The position numbers and the translations under genes are program-made. 64,000 nt of DNA from positions 248,001 to 312,000 of the forward strand of contig CBDCFT010000003.1 of the NCBI GenBank assembly GCA_965216365.1, written 5' to 3'. Below the pieces are notes generated by a model. That model saw only the letters and a list, made by a program, of their open reading frames with translations. It was not told the origin of the DNA and ran no database searches. The stretch is from CBDCFT01 sp965216365. Lineage in GTDB: Bacteria > Pseudomonadota > Gammaproteobacteria > Arenicellales > CBDCFT01. Of this stretch, positions 45,298-56,628 are shown in pieces; the first letter of the stretch is position 1; the number at the start of each line of letters is the position of its first letter.

Positions 45298-46404
45298 CTA
45301 TCGATACACCGCGCCTAACACACATTCGTGCCTGGCCCCGGTTACCGATGGGATGTTGCCGGGTTTCCCTTCCAACGTTTGTTTGGCCAACCAGGCAAAA
45401 GCGACCGCTTCAACCCAATTAGGGTTGATACCGAGATCGGCGGTCGTCGCGACTTTACCATCCGGTAGTGCGTTGTCTAACATTTTTATCAAGGCCGTGT
45501 TATTTGCTCCACCACCACATACATAGACAGCATCTCCCGGAGGTAAAAAGCGTTCCAGGGAGTGAGTAATAGATTGAGTGGTCAGTTGCAGCAGAGTTGC
45601 CTGAACATCTTGCGGTGGTAACGAATCATCATTTTTTAAGTTTTCTTTCAACCATTTTTGATTGAAATACTCCTGGCCGGTGGATTTAGGCGGTAGTTTG
45701 CTGAAATAGCTGTCATTAAGCATGTTATCCAGCAAGCCCTGAATTGCTTTTCCTTGTGCCGCCCAGGCGCCATCACGGTCAAACTTTTGCCCTTTTTGTT
45801 GGCTGATCCATAAATCCAGTAATGTGTTACCCGGTCCAGTATCAAACCCTGTTACTTCCTTATGCGCATCGGCAGGTAGACAGGTGACATTGGCAATTCC
45901 ACCGATATTTATGATCGCGCGACTCTCATGGGCGGATCGAAATACCGCATTATGAAAACCCGGTGCCAACGGTGCACCCTGACCACCGGCGGCGATATCG
46001 GCGGAACGAAAATCGTTTACTGTCGTAATGCCGGTGCGCTCGGTAATTACCGCGCCGTTACCGAGTTGCAGGGTAAATGGGAAATCAGCGTCGGGATGAT
46101 GACGAACAGTTTGTCCGTGACTCCCGATCGCGATGACATCTTGTTTCTCGATATCCTCGCATAAGGCCAGTGCCGCGCTGGAAAAGATTTCGCCGAGTTG
46201 AGTATCCAGTTCTCCCATGCGAACTAACTCGTTCTCGCCTGCTTGCATGAGTGCCTGCACGGCTGCTCGCGTTTCGTCCGAATATGGGGTGAACTGGGTT
46301 TTAATCGGTATTGGCTTATCGTCATCGAAACATACTAGCGCCGCGTCAACACCGTCAGCGCTGGTGCCTGACATCAAGCCGATAAAGAGTTGTTTGCCAC
46401 TCAT
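45298..46404 (-). CDS. anmK: Anhydro-N-acetylmuramic acid kinase
   Basis: 368 residues of the sugar-kinase fold. The phosphate loop is LMSGTSADGVDAALV, followed by GSHGQTVRHHPD, NDFRSADIAAGGQGAPLAPGFH, NIGGIANVTCLP and FDTGPGNTLLD. It converts recycled anhydro-MurNAc to MurNAc-6-phosphate in cell-wall recycling. It is on the minus strand, downstream of the M23 peptidase gene, with a 37-bp gap. Confidence 0.95.
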   Translation of the reverse strand: MSGKQLFIGLMSGTSADGVDAALVCFDDDKPIPIKTQFTPYSDETRAAVQALMQAGENELVRMGELDTQLGEIFSSAALALCEDIEKQDVIAIGSHGQTVRHHPDADFPFTLQLGNGAVITERTGITTVNDFRSADIAAGGQGAPLAPGFHNAVFRSAHESRAIINIGGIANVTCLPADAHKEVTGFDTGPGNTLLDLWISQQKGQKFDRDGAWAAQGKAIQGLLDNMLNDSYFSKLPPKSTGQEYFNQKWLKENLKNDDSLPPQDVQATLLQLTTQSITHSLERFLPPGDAVYVCGGGANNTALIKMLDNALPDGKVATTADLGINPNWVEAVAFAWLAKQTLEGKPGNIPSVTGARHECVLGAVYR

Positions 46405-46441
46405 GAACGTGGCCAGTCAAAGATGGGAGGGGTGAGCGTAT

Positions 46442-48193
46442 TTAGTGTGCAGTGTCGGTATTCGCAGCGATCAATGGTTGATCGCTATCTTCCAATGCCG
46501 CCACCCATTTTTTTGCATGTTGTAGAAATTCCGCGCGGTATTTTTCTTCTATCGGGTTTGAAGTGGGCAGTTTCACCGTTAACGGGTCCCGGTGCGTGCC
46601 ATTTATGCGGAATTCATAATGCAGATGTGGGCCGGTCGCGAGGCCGGTGCTGCCGACATAGCCGATGACATCACCCTGGCGAACCTTGCCACCGCTTTTC
46701 AAGCCCTTCTTGTAACGGCTCATGTGTGCGTACAGTGTGCTGTATTGATGCCCATGCTTGAGGATAATGGCCTTTCCATACCCATTTTTTCGGCCGATAT
46801 GCGTAATACGTCCGTCCGCCGTTGCAAGAATCGGAGTGCCGCGCGGCGCTCCGTAATCGACGCCTTTATGCGCGCGCCATCTTTTTAATACCGGATGAAA
46901 ACGCCGTTTACTAAAACCGGATGTCACCCGCGAAAACTGCATTGGGCTGCGCAGGAAAGCACGTTTCAGACTTTGGCCTTCCGGTGTGTAGTAGGATTCA
47001 TAACCTTCTTCGTCCACATGACGAATGGCACGATAAGTTTCCCCTGCATGGACGAATTCGGCAGCATGAATAACGCCACCTCCAACCACCTTATCATTAA
47101 TAACTTTTTCGTCATAGATAATCGAAAAGCGATCGCCTTTTTTGATTTCTGACGAGAAATCGAAATTCCACCCAAAGATGCCAGCGAACTTGGCAACCAG
47201 TTTGTCCGAAATACCGGCTTCACCGGCGGCCTGAAACAAGGACGATTTGATAACGCCATCGGCCCGGGATTGACGAAGTTCGTAGTCACGCTCTCGTTCG
47301 GCAGAGGCATAACTACCATCTGGTTCGCGTTCAAGAAATCGATAGCGAATAGCGTCGAGTTCGTAGCGCAAGGCTACCAGACTGCCGTCATCATCAAACC
47401 GCAGATCCAGTTTGCGACCCGGTCGTAGGTATCGCAGCCATTTTGCGTCATCCAGTTTTGCGATTTTGATGGCTTCCGCCAGCGCGCCGCCACGCTGTTT
47501 GAATATACCGCTCAGGTTATCGCCGCGTTTTACGGTATGAGTAATCCAGTTGACGTTTGACTCATCGGTATTTTCTATCGCAGCCTGCAAGTTGTGCGTC
47601 GGCGGGACCGGTAGCAGCGGTGCATCCAGAATTTGCTCAATTTCATTAATATCGGCGATGCTGGCGGACAAATTCTCTTCTTCGAAGTCTGCCAATGTGG
47701 TACTGGCAATGGATGCGATTTGAATAGGAGCAGGTTCAACCAACGTATCATTGCGCGTATCGCTCAATTCGACCGCGAAGGATTCCTCGGCCAGCGAGCG
47801 ACTAAACCAACTACCGAAATTGGGTCCCGCCGCCGCTAAATAGGTTGGTTTCTCATTGGGTAGCGGTGCGACCAAATCGTAGCCATAGTCAGCCGCCGTG
47901 AGCAACATATTTGACTCTATGTTCATCGCAGCAGAGTTCTGCACGCCGCTAACCGGTGGATGAAAGTCGGTGGGCCGCATTCCAACAATAGACTCAAAGT
48001 TGGTGTTAACCGCGCTAATTTCCTGTTTATCGGACGCGCCCAGACCGCTGCCGAACAAAGAGGCAACCATAATGAGCATTGGCGCGAGAATAACCCAGCG
48101 AAGTGGGTGACTTATATTCTTATTATTGCAACCTAAATGTTTCAGGTCGCACGATAACAAATCGCGCGGGGGGAGACGCTTTTTGTTGTGCAC
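46442..48193 (-). CDS. Peptidoglycan endopeptidase of the M23 family
   Basis: 583 residues: an N-terminal membrane anchor (about 28-52, HPLRWVILAPMLIMVASLFGSG), a long linker, an OapA/LysM-like segment (WITHTVKRGDNLSGIFKQRGG, about 215-240), a CSD3-like domain, and a C-terminal zinc peptidase domain. The zinc site includes H and D in HKGVDYGAP and HxH in GPHLHYEFRING. It cuts peptide cross-links to allow wall growth. It precedes anmK on the minus strand and is divergent from tyrS, as in Pseudomonas. Confidence 0.9.
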   Translation of the reverse strand: MHNKKRLPPRDLLSCDLKHLGCNNKNISHPLRWVILAPMLIMVASLFGSGLGASDKQEISAVNTNFESIVGMRPTDFHPPVSGVQNSAAMNIESNMLLTAADYGYDLVAPLPNEKPTYLAAAGPNFGSWFSRSLAEESFAVELSDTRNDTLVEPAPIQIASIASTTLADFEEENLSASIADINEIEQILDAPLLPVPPTHNLQAAIENTDESNVNWITHTVKRGDNLSGIFKQRGGALAEAIKIAKLDDAKWLRYLRPGRKLDLRFDDDGSLVALRYELDAIRYRFLEREPDGSYASAERERDYELRQSRADGVIKSSLFQAAGEAGISDKLVAKFAGIFGWNFDFSSEIKKGDRFSIIYDEKVINDKVVGGGVIHAAEFVHAGETYRAIRHVDEEGYESYYTPEGQSLKRAFLRSPMQFSRVTSGFSKRRFHPVLKRWRAHKGVDYGAPRGTPILATADGRITHIGRKNGYGKAIILKHGHQYSTLYAHMSRYKKGLKSGGKVRQGDVIGYVGSTGLATGPHLHYEFRINGTHRDPLTVKLPTSNPIEEKYRAEFLQHAKKWVAALEDSDQPLIAANTDTAH

Positions 48194-48381
48194 AAGTTTT
48201 TCGAGTTGTTAGACGTGGCCGTAATGTACTGTCGAGTTGCCTCTACGTCAAACGCTATGGTGTTAAATTTAATGGTATTTTTATGTGAATCGATAAAATA
48301 TTGTTCTTGAGATCAACCGCCACGCTCGAGTAACCTCGCGGTCTTTACCATACACAATCAGGATTTTAAGCATTGACCAGC

Positions 48382-49584
48382 ATGTCAGATACCATCGAAC
48401 AGGCGCTGCAAATCATTAAACGCGGCGCGGAGGACGTGTTGGTAGAAGAAGAACTAATCGATCGATTAAAAAAAGGTCGCAAGCTGCGGATAAAAGCCGG
48501 TTTCGATCCGACCGCACCCGATTTGCATCTGGGACACACGGTTCTGATCAATAAGATGCGTCAATTTCAGGATCTGGGACACCAGGCCATTTTTTTGATT
48601 GGTGATTTCACAGGGCGAATTGGCGACCCTTCCGGTCGGAACGCAACGCGCCCGCCAATGACGGACGCGGATATTGAGCGCAATGCCCAGACCTACTCCG
48701 AACAAGTGTTCAAGATACTTGATCGGGAAAAAACAGAAATTCGCTTTAATTCTGAATGGTTTAGCAAGATGAACGCGGCGGATATGATCAAACTGGCGGC
48801 TCAGCATACCGTGGCGCGCATGCTGGAACGGGACGATTTCAACAGGCGGTTTGCCGGCCAGCAATCGATTGCCATACATGAGTTTCTTTACCCGCTGGTG
48901 CAGGGTTACGACTCCGTGGCGTTGCAATCCGATGTGGAATTAGGCGGTACGGACCAGAAGTTTAACCTGTTGGTTGGACGCGAATTACAAAAAAACGTCG
49001 GTCAGGCGCCCCAGATTGTATTGACAGTGCCACTGCTAGAAGGGCGTGATGGTGTGCAGAAAATGTCCAAATCGCTGGATAACTATATCGGCATTACCGA
49101 ATCGCCGGATGAAATGTTTGGCAAGATCATGTCCATATCCGATGAATTGATGTGGCGTTACTTTGAATTGTTGAGTTTTCGTTCGTCTGGTGAAATCGAG
49201 CAACTGCGCAAGCAAGTGTCTGATGGTACGAACCCACGTGATACTAAATTTCTATTGGCGCAGGAAATCATCCAGCGATTCCACTCGCAGACCGATGCCC
49301 AGCGGGCGAAAGAGACCTTTATTGCCCGATTCCGTCAGGGGGCGATGCCGGACGAGATTCCCGAGTGCACGATTCATGCAAATGGAGAAGATATTGCGCT
49401 GGTACAGGTTCTCAAAAGTGCCGGGCTGACACCCAGCACTTCCGATGCCGGGCGGATGATTCAGCAAGGTGCGGTCAAAATTGACAGCGTGAAGGTCGAG
49501 GATAAGGCGCTCAAGCTGGTAACGGGATTTACCGGCGTGATTCAGGTTGGCAAGCGACGTTTTGCGCGGGTGACGATCGCTTAA
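48382..49584 (+). CDS. tyrS: Tyrosyl-tRNA synthetase
   Basis: About 400 residues. The class I signatures are PDLHLGHTVL and KMSKSLDN, followed by a C-terminal S4 RNA-binding domain (GRMIQQGAVKIDSVKVEDKALKL). The KMSKS form groups it with the TyrZ type rather than the E. coli TyrS KFGKT type. ATG 48382 is given here, but TTG 48373 has AGGAT better placed upstream and may be the true start. The rRNA operon follows after 79 bp plus its promoter. Confidence 0.96.
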   Translation: MSDTIEQALQIIKRGAEDVLVEEELIDRLKKGRKLRIKAGFDPTAPDLHLGHTVLINKMRQFQDLGHQAIFLIGDFTGRIGDPSGRNATRPPMTDADIERNAQTYSEQVFKILDREKTEIRFNSEWFSKMNAADMIKLAAQHTVARMLERDDFNRRFAGQQSIAIHEFLYPLVQGYDSVALQSDVELGGTDQKFNLLVGRELQKNVGQAPQIVLTVPLLEGRDGVQKMSKSLDNYIGITESPDEMFGKIMSISDELMWRYFELLSFRSSGEIEQLRKQVSDGTNPRDTKFLLAQEIIQRFHSQTDAQRAKETFIARFRQGAMPDEIPECTIHANGEDIALVQVLKSAGLTPSTSDAGRMIQQGAVKIDSVKVEDKALKLVTGFTGVIQVGKRRFARVTIA

Positions 49585-49662
49585 TTGGGGCCTTGCAAAG
49601 CTCAATTTTTGCTAGCATCGACAGGCCTGTGAGCGTTATAATTAAAAGTCTTTCCGCAGGCA

Positions 49663-49690
49663 TTGACGCCGGGGGCGTAACGCGTATAAT
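49663..49690 (+). promoter_or_regulatory. rRNA operon promoter
   Basis: TTGACG (49663-49668), a 16-base spacer and a perfect TATAAT (49685-49690), followed by a very GC-rich discriminator (CGCGCGCC). An AT-rich stretch (TATAATTAAAA at about 49637-49647) lies upstream as a possible UP element. The GC-rich discriminator is typical of stringently controlled rRNA promoters. Confidence 0.85.
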
Positions 49691-49718
49691 CGCGCGCCTC
49701 GCGGGGTGTCCGCTCTGC

Positions 49719-49732
49719 GCGTTCTTTTAAAA
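49719..49732 (+). promoter_or_regulatory. boxA-like antitermination site in the 16S leader
   Basis: The segment GCGTTCTTTTAAAAC resembles the E. coli leader boxA (TGCTCTTTAACA). A better match is present in the 16S-23S spacer. It would load Nus factors on the rRNA transcript. Confidence 0.55.
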
Positions 49733-49884
49733 CTGAAATCAAGCAGATTGTGTGGGCGCTTCTGTCCGAGCAAAGATCTTGAATCCAGAATAGGGAATAG
49801 CCAACTGCTACGAAAGTAACGGGTAAAACTGTTCCGAAAGTACTTGATGAACCGGGGTGAAAATCCCACTAATCAAAAAAATTT

Positions 49885-51443
<1,559 letters not shown>

Positions 51444-51627
51444 AAAGATATACCAGGATCTTCGGATGGGAGCGTCCACACAATTTGCTTGATAGAAAAC
51501 AATAGAGCTGCGGTTCTCGCACGAGGCGCTGCAATGCTGGTTGCCAATTGGAAGTTTGAGCAATTCGAGTGCGCGTGGCTTTTCTGCGCGGTAATAGGCG
51601 CCAAGCCGGTTATAAGCAATACACCGC

Positions 51628-51704
<77 letters not shown>

Positions 51705-51833
51705 TACAGAGGACAGAAGACGGAGGACTGAAGACAGTAGGTTTGAGTCGCGCTTCGCGCGACGCTTGTAAGCACGGCGCGAAGTGCCGTTCCTGCTTTC
51801 AGTCTTCAATCCTCTGACCTCTGTCTTCTGAAC
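51705..51833. repeat. Palindromic insert between the two spacer tRNAs
   Basis: The 129-bp gap holds two facing arms of a purine-rich repeat: ACAGAGGACAGAAGACGGAG with GACTGAAGACAG (51706-51738) and, after a GC-rich centre (GCGCTTCGCGCG), CAGTCTTCAATCCTCTGACC with TCTGTCTTCTG (51800-51830). The arms are near-complementary. It looks like an inserted palindromic repeat in the spacer. Confidence 0.65.
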
Positions 51834-51909
51834 GGGGCTGTAGCTCAGTTGGGAGAGCGACGGCTTTGCAAGCCGTAGGTCACCGGTTCGATCCCGGTCA
51901 GCTCCACCA
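51834..51909 (+). tRNA. tRNA-Ala (anticodon TGC)
   Basis: A 76-nt cloverleaf. The acceptor GGGGCTG pairs with CAGCTCC (one G-U pair), the anticodon loop is TTTGCAA and CCA is encoded. It is the second spacer tRNA. Confidence 0.97.
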
Positions 51910-51913
51910 GTTT

Positions 51914-51985
51914 TTTAGTTATCGGCTATCCGCCTTTTATACTGAGGGTTGATAGCCGATAGCTGACAGCAAAACGCTGAAAGCA
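51914..51985. repeat. Heptad-type repeat in the 16S-23S spacer
   Basis: TTATCGGCTATC (51918-51929) and GATAGCCGATA (51951-51961) face each other, followed by AGCTGACAGC and GCTGAAAGC units. This is another copy of the dispersed family, here within the rRNA transcript between tRNA-Ala and boxA. Confidence 0.6.
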
Positions 51986-52003
51986 TGTTCTTTTACAATT
52001 TGG
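51986..52003 (+). promoter_or_regulatory. boxA antitermination site in the 16S-23S spacer
   Basis: TGTTCTTTTACAATTTGG differs by only a few bases from the E. coli spacer boxA. It binds NusB-NusE to restart antitermination before 23S. Confidence 0.8.
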
Positions 52004-53234
52004 GTAGTCAAAGGCAACAGCATGCGCATTTGTAGCTATATGTTATGGGTGCACATGCTAGGGTATGTTGTAAGCAATTTTTTCTTGAGTTTTAAACCAT
52101 GATTCCTTGAAGGTACATGCGAATATCGCTGTTCGTACTTTCGTAATGAAATTTAAAAACGAGACTTCTTGGGGTTATATGGTCAAGCGAATAAGCGCAT
52201 ACGGTGGATGCCTTGGCGGTAAGAGGCGATGAAGGACGTTGTAGCTTGCGATAAGCCTCGGGGAGCCAGCAAACAGGCGTTAAAACCCGGGGATTTCCGA
52301 ATGGGGAAACCCAACCTTTCGAGGTTATCGTGCGTTGAATATATAGGCGCGCGAAGCGAACCTGGGGAACTGAAACATCTAAGTACCCAGAGGAACAGAA
52401 ATCAACCGAGATTCCCTTAGTAGCGGCGAGCGAACGGGGATTAGCCAGCTTAAGCTTTAGCCAATGATTCTAGTTGAACAGTCTGGAAAGTCTGGCCATA
52501 GAAGGTGAGAGCCCTGTACAGTGAAAGGGCTTATAAAGTGGAACTAGGTGTGCGATAAGTAGGGCGGAGACACGTGAAACTCCTGTCTGAACATGGGGGG
52601 ACCATCCTCCAAGGCTAAATACTACTTACCGACCGATAGTGAACCAGTACCGTGAGGGAAAGGCGAAAAGAACCCCTGCTAGGGGAGTGAAATAGAACCT
52701 GAAACCGTATGCGTACAAGCAGTGGGAGCGCGTGCTTGCACGTGTGACTGCGTACCTTTTGTATAATGGGTCAGCGACTTACTTCTCAGTGGCAAGGTTA
52801 ACCGTTTAGGGGAGCCGTAGCGAAAGCGAGTCTTAATAGGGCGACAGTCGTTGGGAGTAGACCCGAAACCGGACGATCTAGCCATGGCCAGGTTGAAGGT
52901 GGGGTAATACCTACTGGAGGACCGAACCAACTGATGTTGAAAAATCAGTGGATGAGCTGTGGCTAGGAGTGAAAGGCTAAACAAGTCCGGAGATAGCTGG
53001 TTCTCCTCGAAAGCTATTTAGGTAGCGCCTCGTGTCTCACTCCTGGGGGTAGAGCACTGTTATGGCTAGGGCTGCATCTAGCGGTACCAAACCATTGCAA
53101 ACTCCGAATACCAGGAAGTGCAATCACGGGAGACAGACGGCGGGAGATAAGTTTCGTCGTCAAAAGGGAAACAGCCCAGACCGCCAGCTAAGGTCCCAAA
53201 ATCACAGCTCAGTGGGAAACGATGTGGGAAGGCC

Positions 53235-53299
<65 letters not shown>

Positions 53300-54007
53300 G
53301 AGTCGGCCTGCGCGGAAGATGTACCGGGGCTCAAGCTGTGTACCGAAGCTGCGGGTGCAAGCTTTGCTTGCACGGTAGAGGAGCGTTCCGTACGCCTGCG
53401 AAGGTGTGCCGTAAGGCATGCTGGAGGTATCGGAAGTGCGAATGCTGACATAAGTAGCGATAATGGGAGTGAAAGACTCCCACGCCGAAAGTCCAAGGTT
53501 TCCTGCGCAACGTTAATCGGCGCAGGGTGAGTCGGCCCCTAAGGCGAGGCCGAAAGGCGTAGTCGATGGGTTATCAGGTTAATATTCCTGAACTTCGTAT
53601 TACTGCGATGGGGTGACGGAGAAGGTTAGTGCCAGCCGGGTGTTGGATATCCCGGTTTAAGCGAGTAGGAAGTGTTCTTAGGCAAATCCGGGAGCACAAT
53701 TCCGAGACGTTATGACGAGGACCCTTTGTGGACCGAAGTGGCCAATACCATGCTTCCAGGAAAAGCCTCTAAGCTTCAGGTAATACGAAACCGTACCCTA
53801 AACCGACACAGGTGGACAGGGCGAGTAGCCCAAGGCGCTTGAGAGAACTCGGGTGAAGGAACTCGGCAAAATGACACCGTAACTTCGGGAGAAGGTGTGC
53901 CCCTTGTATGTGAAAAGACTTGCTCTTGGAGCAGAAGGGGGTTGCAATAAAGAGGTGGCTGCGACTGTTTATTAAAAACATAGCACTCTGCAAACTCGAA
54001 AGAGGAC

Positions 54008-54042
<35 letters not shown>

Positions 54043-54077
54043 TAATTGATGGGGTTAGCTTCGGCGAAGCTCTTGAT

Positions 54078-54457
<380 letters not shown>

Positions 54458-54471
54458 AACGGTCCTAAGGT
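54458..54471 (+). rRNA. 14-nt internal exon of 23S rRNA
   Basis: AACGGTCCTAAGGT is bounded by the two introns. It corresponds to E. coli 23S positions 1918-1931, a region at the end of helix 69 and just after it. The right intron uses CTAAGGT of this exon as its P1 strand, so intron 2 splicing depends on this exon. Confidence 0.93.
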
Positions 54472-55153
54472 TAAGTAACGCTAGCCTTAGTAAAACTGAA
54501 CTATATGCGGGAAACTCCTCCAAAACTGTTCAGTACTCGTTGATTGAATGAACGTTTAACGAATCCAAATGATTCCAGACACGCGTTCAATGCCTCATAA
54601 CTTCAATCTTCAGTAAAAATCTGACAGACACGGGGACAATCCGCAGGAAAGACCTGGGTTGCTCCAGGAATCCTCAGAGACTTTATGTTCGGGAGTTACT
54701 AATGAATCTTGACGCACAATGGATAACAGGCTTTGTGGACGGTGAAGGTTGTTTCTATGTGGGAATTAACTCTCACAAAGAAATGACCACAGGGTATCAA
54801 GTGTTACCTGAATTCACTGTCGTGCAACACAAGCGCGATGTTCAAGTTTTATATGCCCTCAAAGACTATTTTTGTTGCGGAGTGGTTCGAGTGAACCATG
54901 GTGACAGAATGGCTTATAGAGTGCGCGGAGTAAAACACTTAATTGAGATTATCGTTCCATTTTTCGTTAAGCATCCGTTAAAAACAAAGAAAAACGTTGA
55001 TTTTAAAAAATTTCGGCAGATTCTTTTAAAAATGGAAGCGGAGGTTCATCTGACAATAGAGGGGATTGAAGAGATTCGGTCTATTGCAAGTAAGATGAAC
55101 AGAGGTAGCTTAAGATAAAGTCCGACCTTTCTGGAAACAGTTAGGAGTATTCG
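54472..55153 (+). other. Group I intron 2 in 23S rRNA (E. coli position 1931), with homing endonuclease gene
   Basis: 682 nt. P1: CTAAGGT (54465-54471) pairs with GCCTTAG (54484-54490), with U-G at the splice site. P is ATGCGGGAAAC, Q is AATCCGCAGGAAAG, and R carries GACTTTAT (54679-54686). S carries ATAAAGTC (55115-55122), giving eight perfect pairs for P7. The last base is G (55153). An endonuclease gene lies between R and S, in the P8 loop. Insertion at 1931 is known from Thermotoga 23S genes. Confidence 0.95.
54702..55118 (+). CDS. LAGLIDADG homing endonuclease (single motif)
   Basis: 138 residues with one LAGLIDADG-type motif, WITGFVDGEGCFYVG (residues 7-21), so it should act as a homodimer, like I-CreI. 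The basic stretch LIEIIVPFFVKHPLKTKKNVDFKKF (about 83-108) is typical of this family. ATG 54702 follows a GGGAG ribosome site by 6 bases. The stop codon (55116-55118) lies within the S strand of the intron's P7 helix, so the gene and ribozyme core share bases. It would cut intron-less 23S genes at the 1931 site and so drive intron spread. Confidence 0.93.
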   Translation: MNLDAQWITGFVDGEGCFYVGINSHKEMTTGYQVLPEFTVVQHKRDVQVLYALKDYFCCGVVRVNHGDRMAYRVRGVKHLIEIIVPFFVKHPLKTKKNVDFKKFRQILLKMEAEVHLTIEGIEEIRSIASKMNRGSLR

Positions 55154-55200
<47 letters not shown>

Positions 55201-55462
55201 CGATGGCCACACTGTCTCCACCCGGGACTCAGCGAAATTGAAATTGCTGTGAAGATGCAGTGTACCCGCACCAAGACGGAAAGACCCCGTGCACCTTTAC
55301 TACAGCTTTACACTGGACTCTGAATATATTTGTGTAGGATAGGTGGGAGGCTTTGAAGCGGCGACGTCAGTTGTCGTGGAGCCGTCCTTGAAATACCACC
55401 CTGATGTATTTGGGGCCCTAACCGAGACCCGTTATCCGGGTCCGGGACCGTGTATGGTGGGT

Positions 55463-55505
<43 letters not shown>

Positions 55506-55606
55506 GCGAAGGTACTCTAAGTGCGGTCGGAAATCGCGCGGATTGTGTAAAGGCAAAAGAGTGCTTGACTGCGAGACAGACACGTCGAGCAGGTGGGAAA
55601 CCAGGT

Positions 55607-55682
<76 letters not shown>

Positions 55683-55711
55683 ACCCCCCAAGAGTTCACA
55701 TCGACGGGGGT

Positions 55712-55751
<40 letters not shown>

Positions 55752-55756
55752 TAGCC

Positions 55757-55789
<33 letters not shown>

Positions 55790-55818
55790 TGGTACGCGAG
55801 CTGGGTTTAGAACGTCGT

Positions 55819-55849
<31 letters not shown>

Positions 55850-55955
55850 TTGGAGACTTGAGAGGAGCTGCTCCTAGTACGAGAGGACCGGAGTGGACGT
55901 ACCTCTGGTGTTCCTGTTGTCATGCCAATGGCATTGCAGGGTAGCTATGTACGGA

Positions 55956-55991
<36 letters not shown>

Positions 55992-56149
55992 CCCTCAAGA
56001 TTAGGTCTCCCTGGACCCTCGAGGTCCCTGAAGGTTCGTCGTAGACCACGACGTTGATAGGCGGGATGTGGAAGTACAGTAATGTATTAAGCTAACCCGT
56101 ACTAATAGGCCGTGAGGCTTGACCATATAACACCCAAGAAGTTTGTTTG

Positions 56150-56240
56150 GTAGCTTTCAGCGTTCGGCTGTCAGCTATCGGTGAATCAACTCCTGTCTTT
56201 TGACTGCCCAGAATGCTGTAGGAGAGACCTTGGTCGCGAT
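56150..56240. repeat. Dispersed repeats in the 23S-5S spacer
   Basis: A heptad-type unit (GTAGCTTTCAGCGTTCGGC, about 56150 on, with GTCAGCTATCGG following) and a REP-like unit (AGGAGAGACCTTGGTCGCGA, about 56220 on) lie between 23S and 5S. Both families are also seen outside the rRNA operon. Confidence 0.6.
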
Positions 56241-56270
56241 TTTTGCAACCATTTGCTCCTACCAACAGTT

Positions 56271-56390
56271 TGCCTGGCGGCTATAGCGAGTGGGAACCAC
56301 CTGAATCCATCCCGAACTCAGAAGTGAAAACGCTCAGCGCCGATGATAGTGTGGGGCTCTCCCCATGTGAAAGTAGGACACTGCCAGGCT
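56271..56390 (+). rRNA. rrf: 5S ribosomal RNA
   Basis: TGCCTGGC at the start pairs with GCCAGGC at the end, and the interior has the expected ACCTGAATCCATCCCGAACTCAGAAGTGAAA-type sequence and GTAGTGTGGGG-like stem. It completes the operon. Confidence 0.96.
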
Positions 56391-56403
56391 AATATTTTTG
56401 ACG

Positions 56404-56439
56404 AAAGCCCCTCGTTGTACCCACAGCGGGGGCTTTTTT
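56404..56439 (+). terminator. Terminator of the rRNA operon
   Basis: Stem AAAGCCCC/GGGGGCTTT around a loop containing GTTGTACCCACA is followed by TTTTTT. A close second copy is found after the insertion sequence at 58181. Confidence 0.85.
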
Positions 56440-56566
56440 ATACATTCGTGCCAAGTGTCCTTCTTGTTTATGAAAGTGGGACGCCGCTCTCGCACCTCCT
56501 TGTGCTGCGTGGCATAAGCGCATCCGTGCGCAAAACAGCTAGCCTGGATATTTCACGAATAAGAAA

Positions 56567-56628
56567 GGCGAAGCCTATAAATCCTTTATAATTCAATTTG
56601 CTAGAAAAGAAATAAAGGAGGCTTCGCC
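56567..56628 (+). promoter_or_regulatory. Read-through-blocking hairpin and promoter of the transposase
   Basis: GGCGAAGCCT (56567-56576) is perfectly complementary to AGGCTTCGCC (56619-56628), which overlaps the ribosome site AAAGGAGG (56614-56621) and abuts the GTG start. A TATAAT box (56587-56592) lies between the two arms. RNA from this internal promoter would lack the left arm and stay translatable, while RNA entering from outside could fold and hide the ribosome site. Confidence 0.6.
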
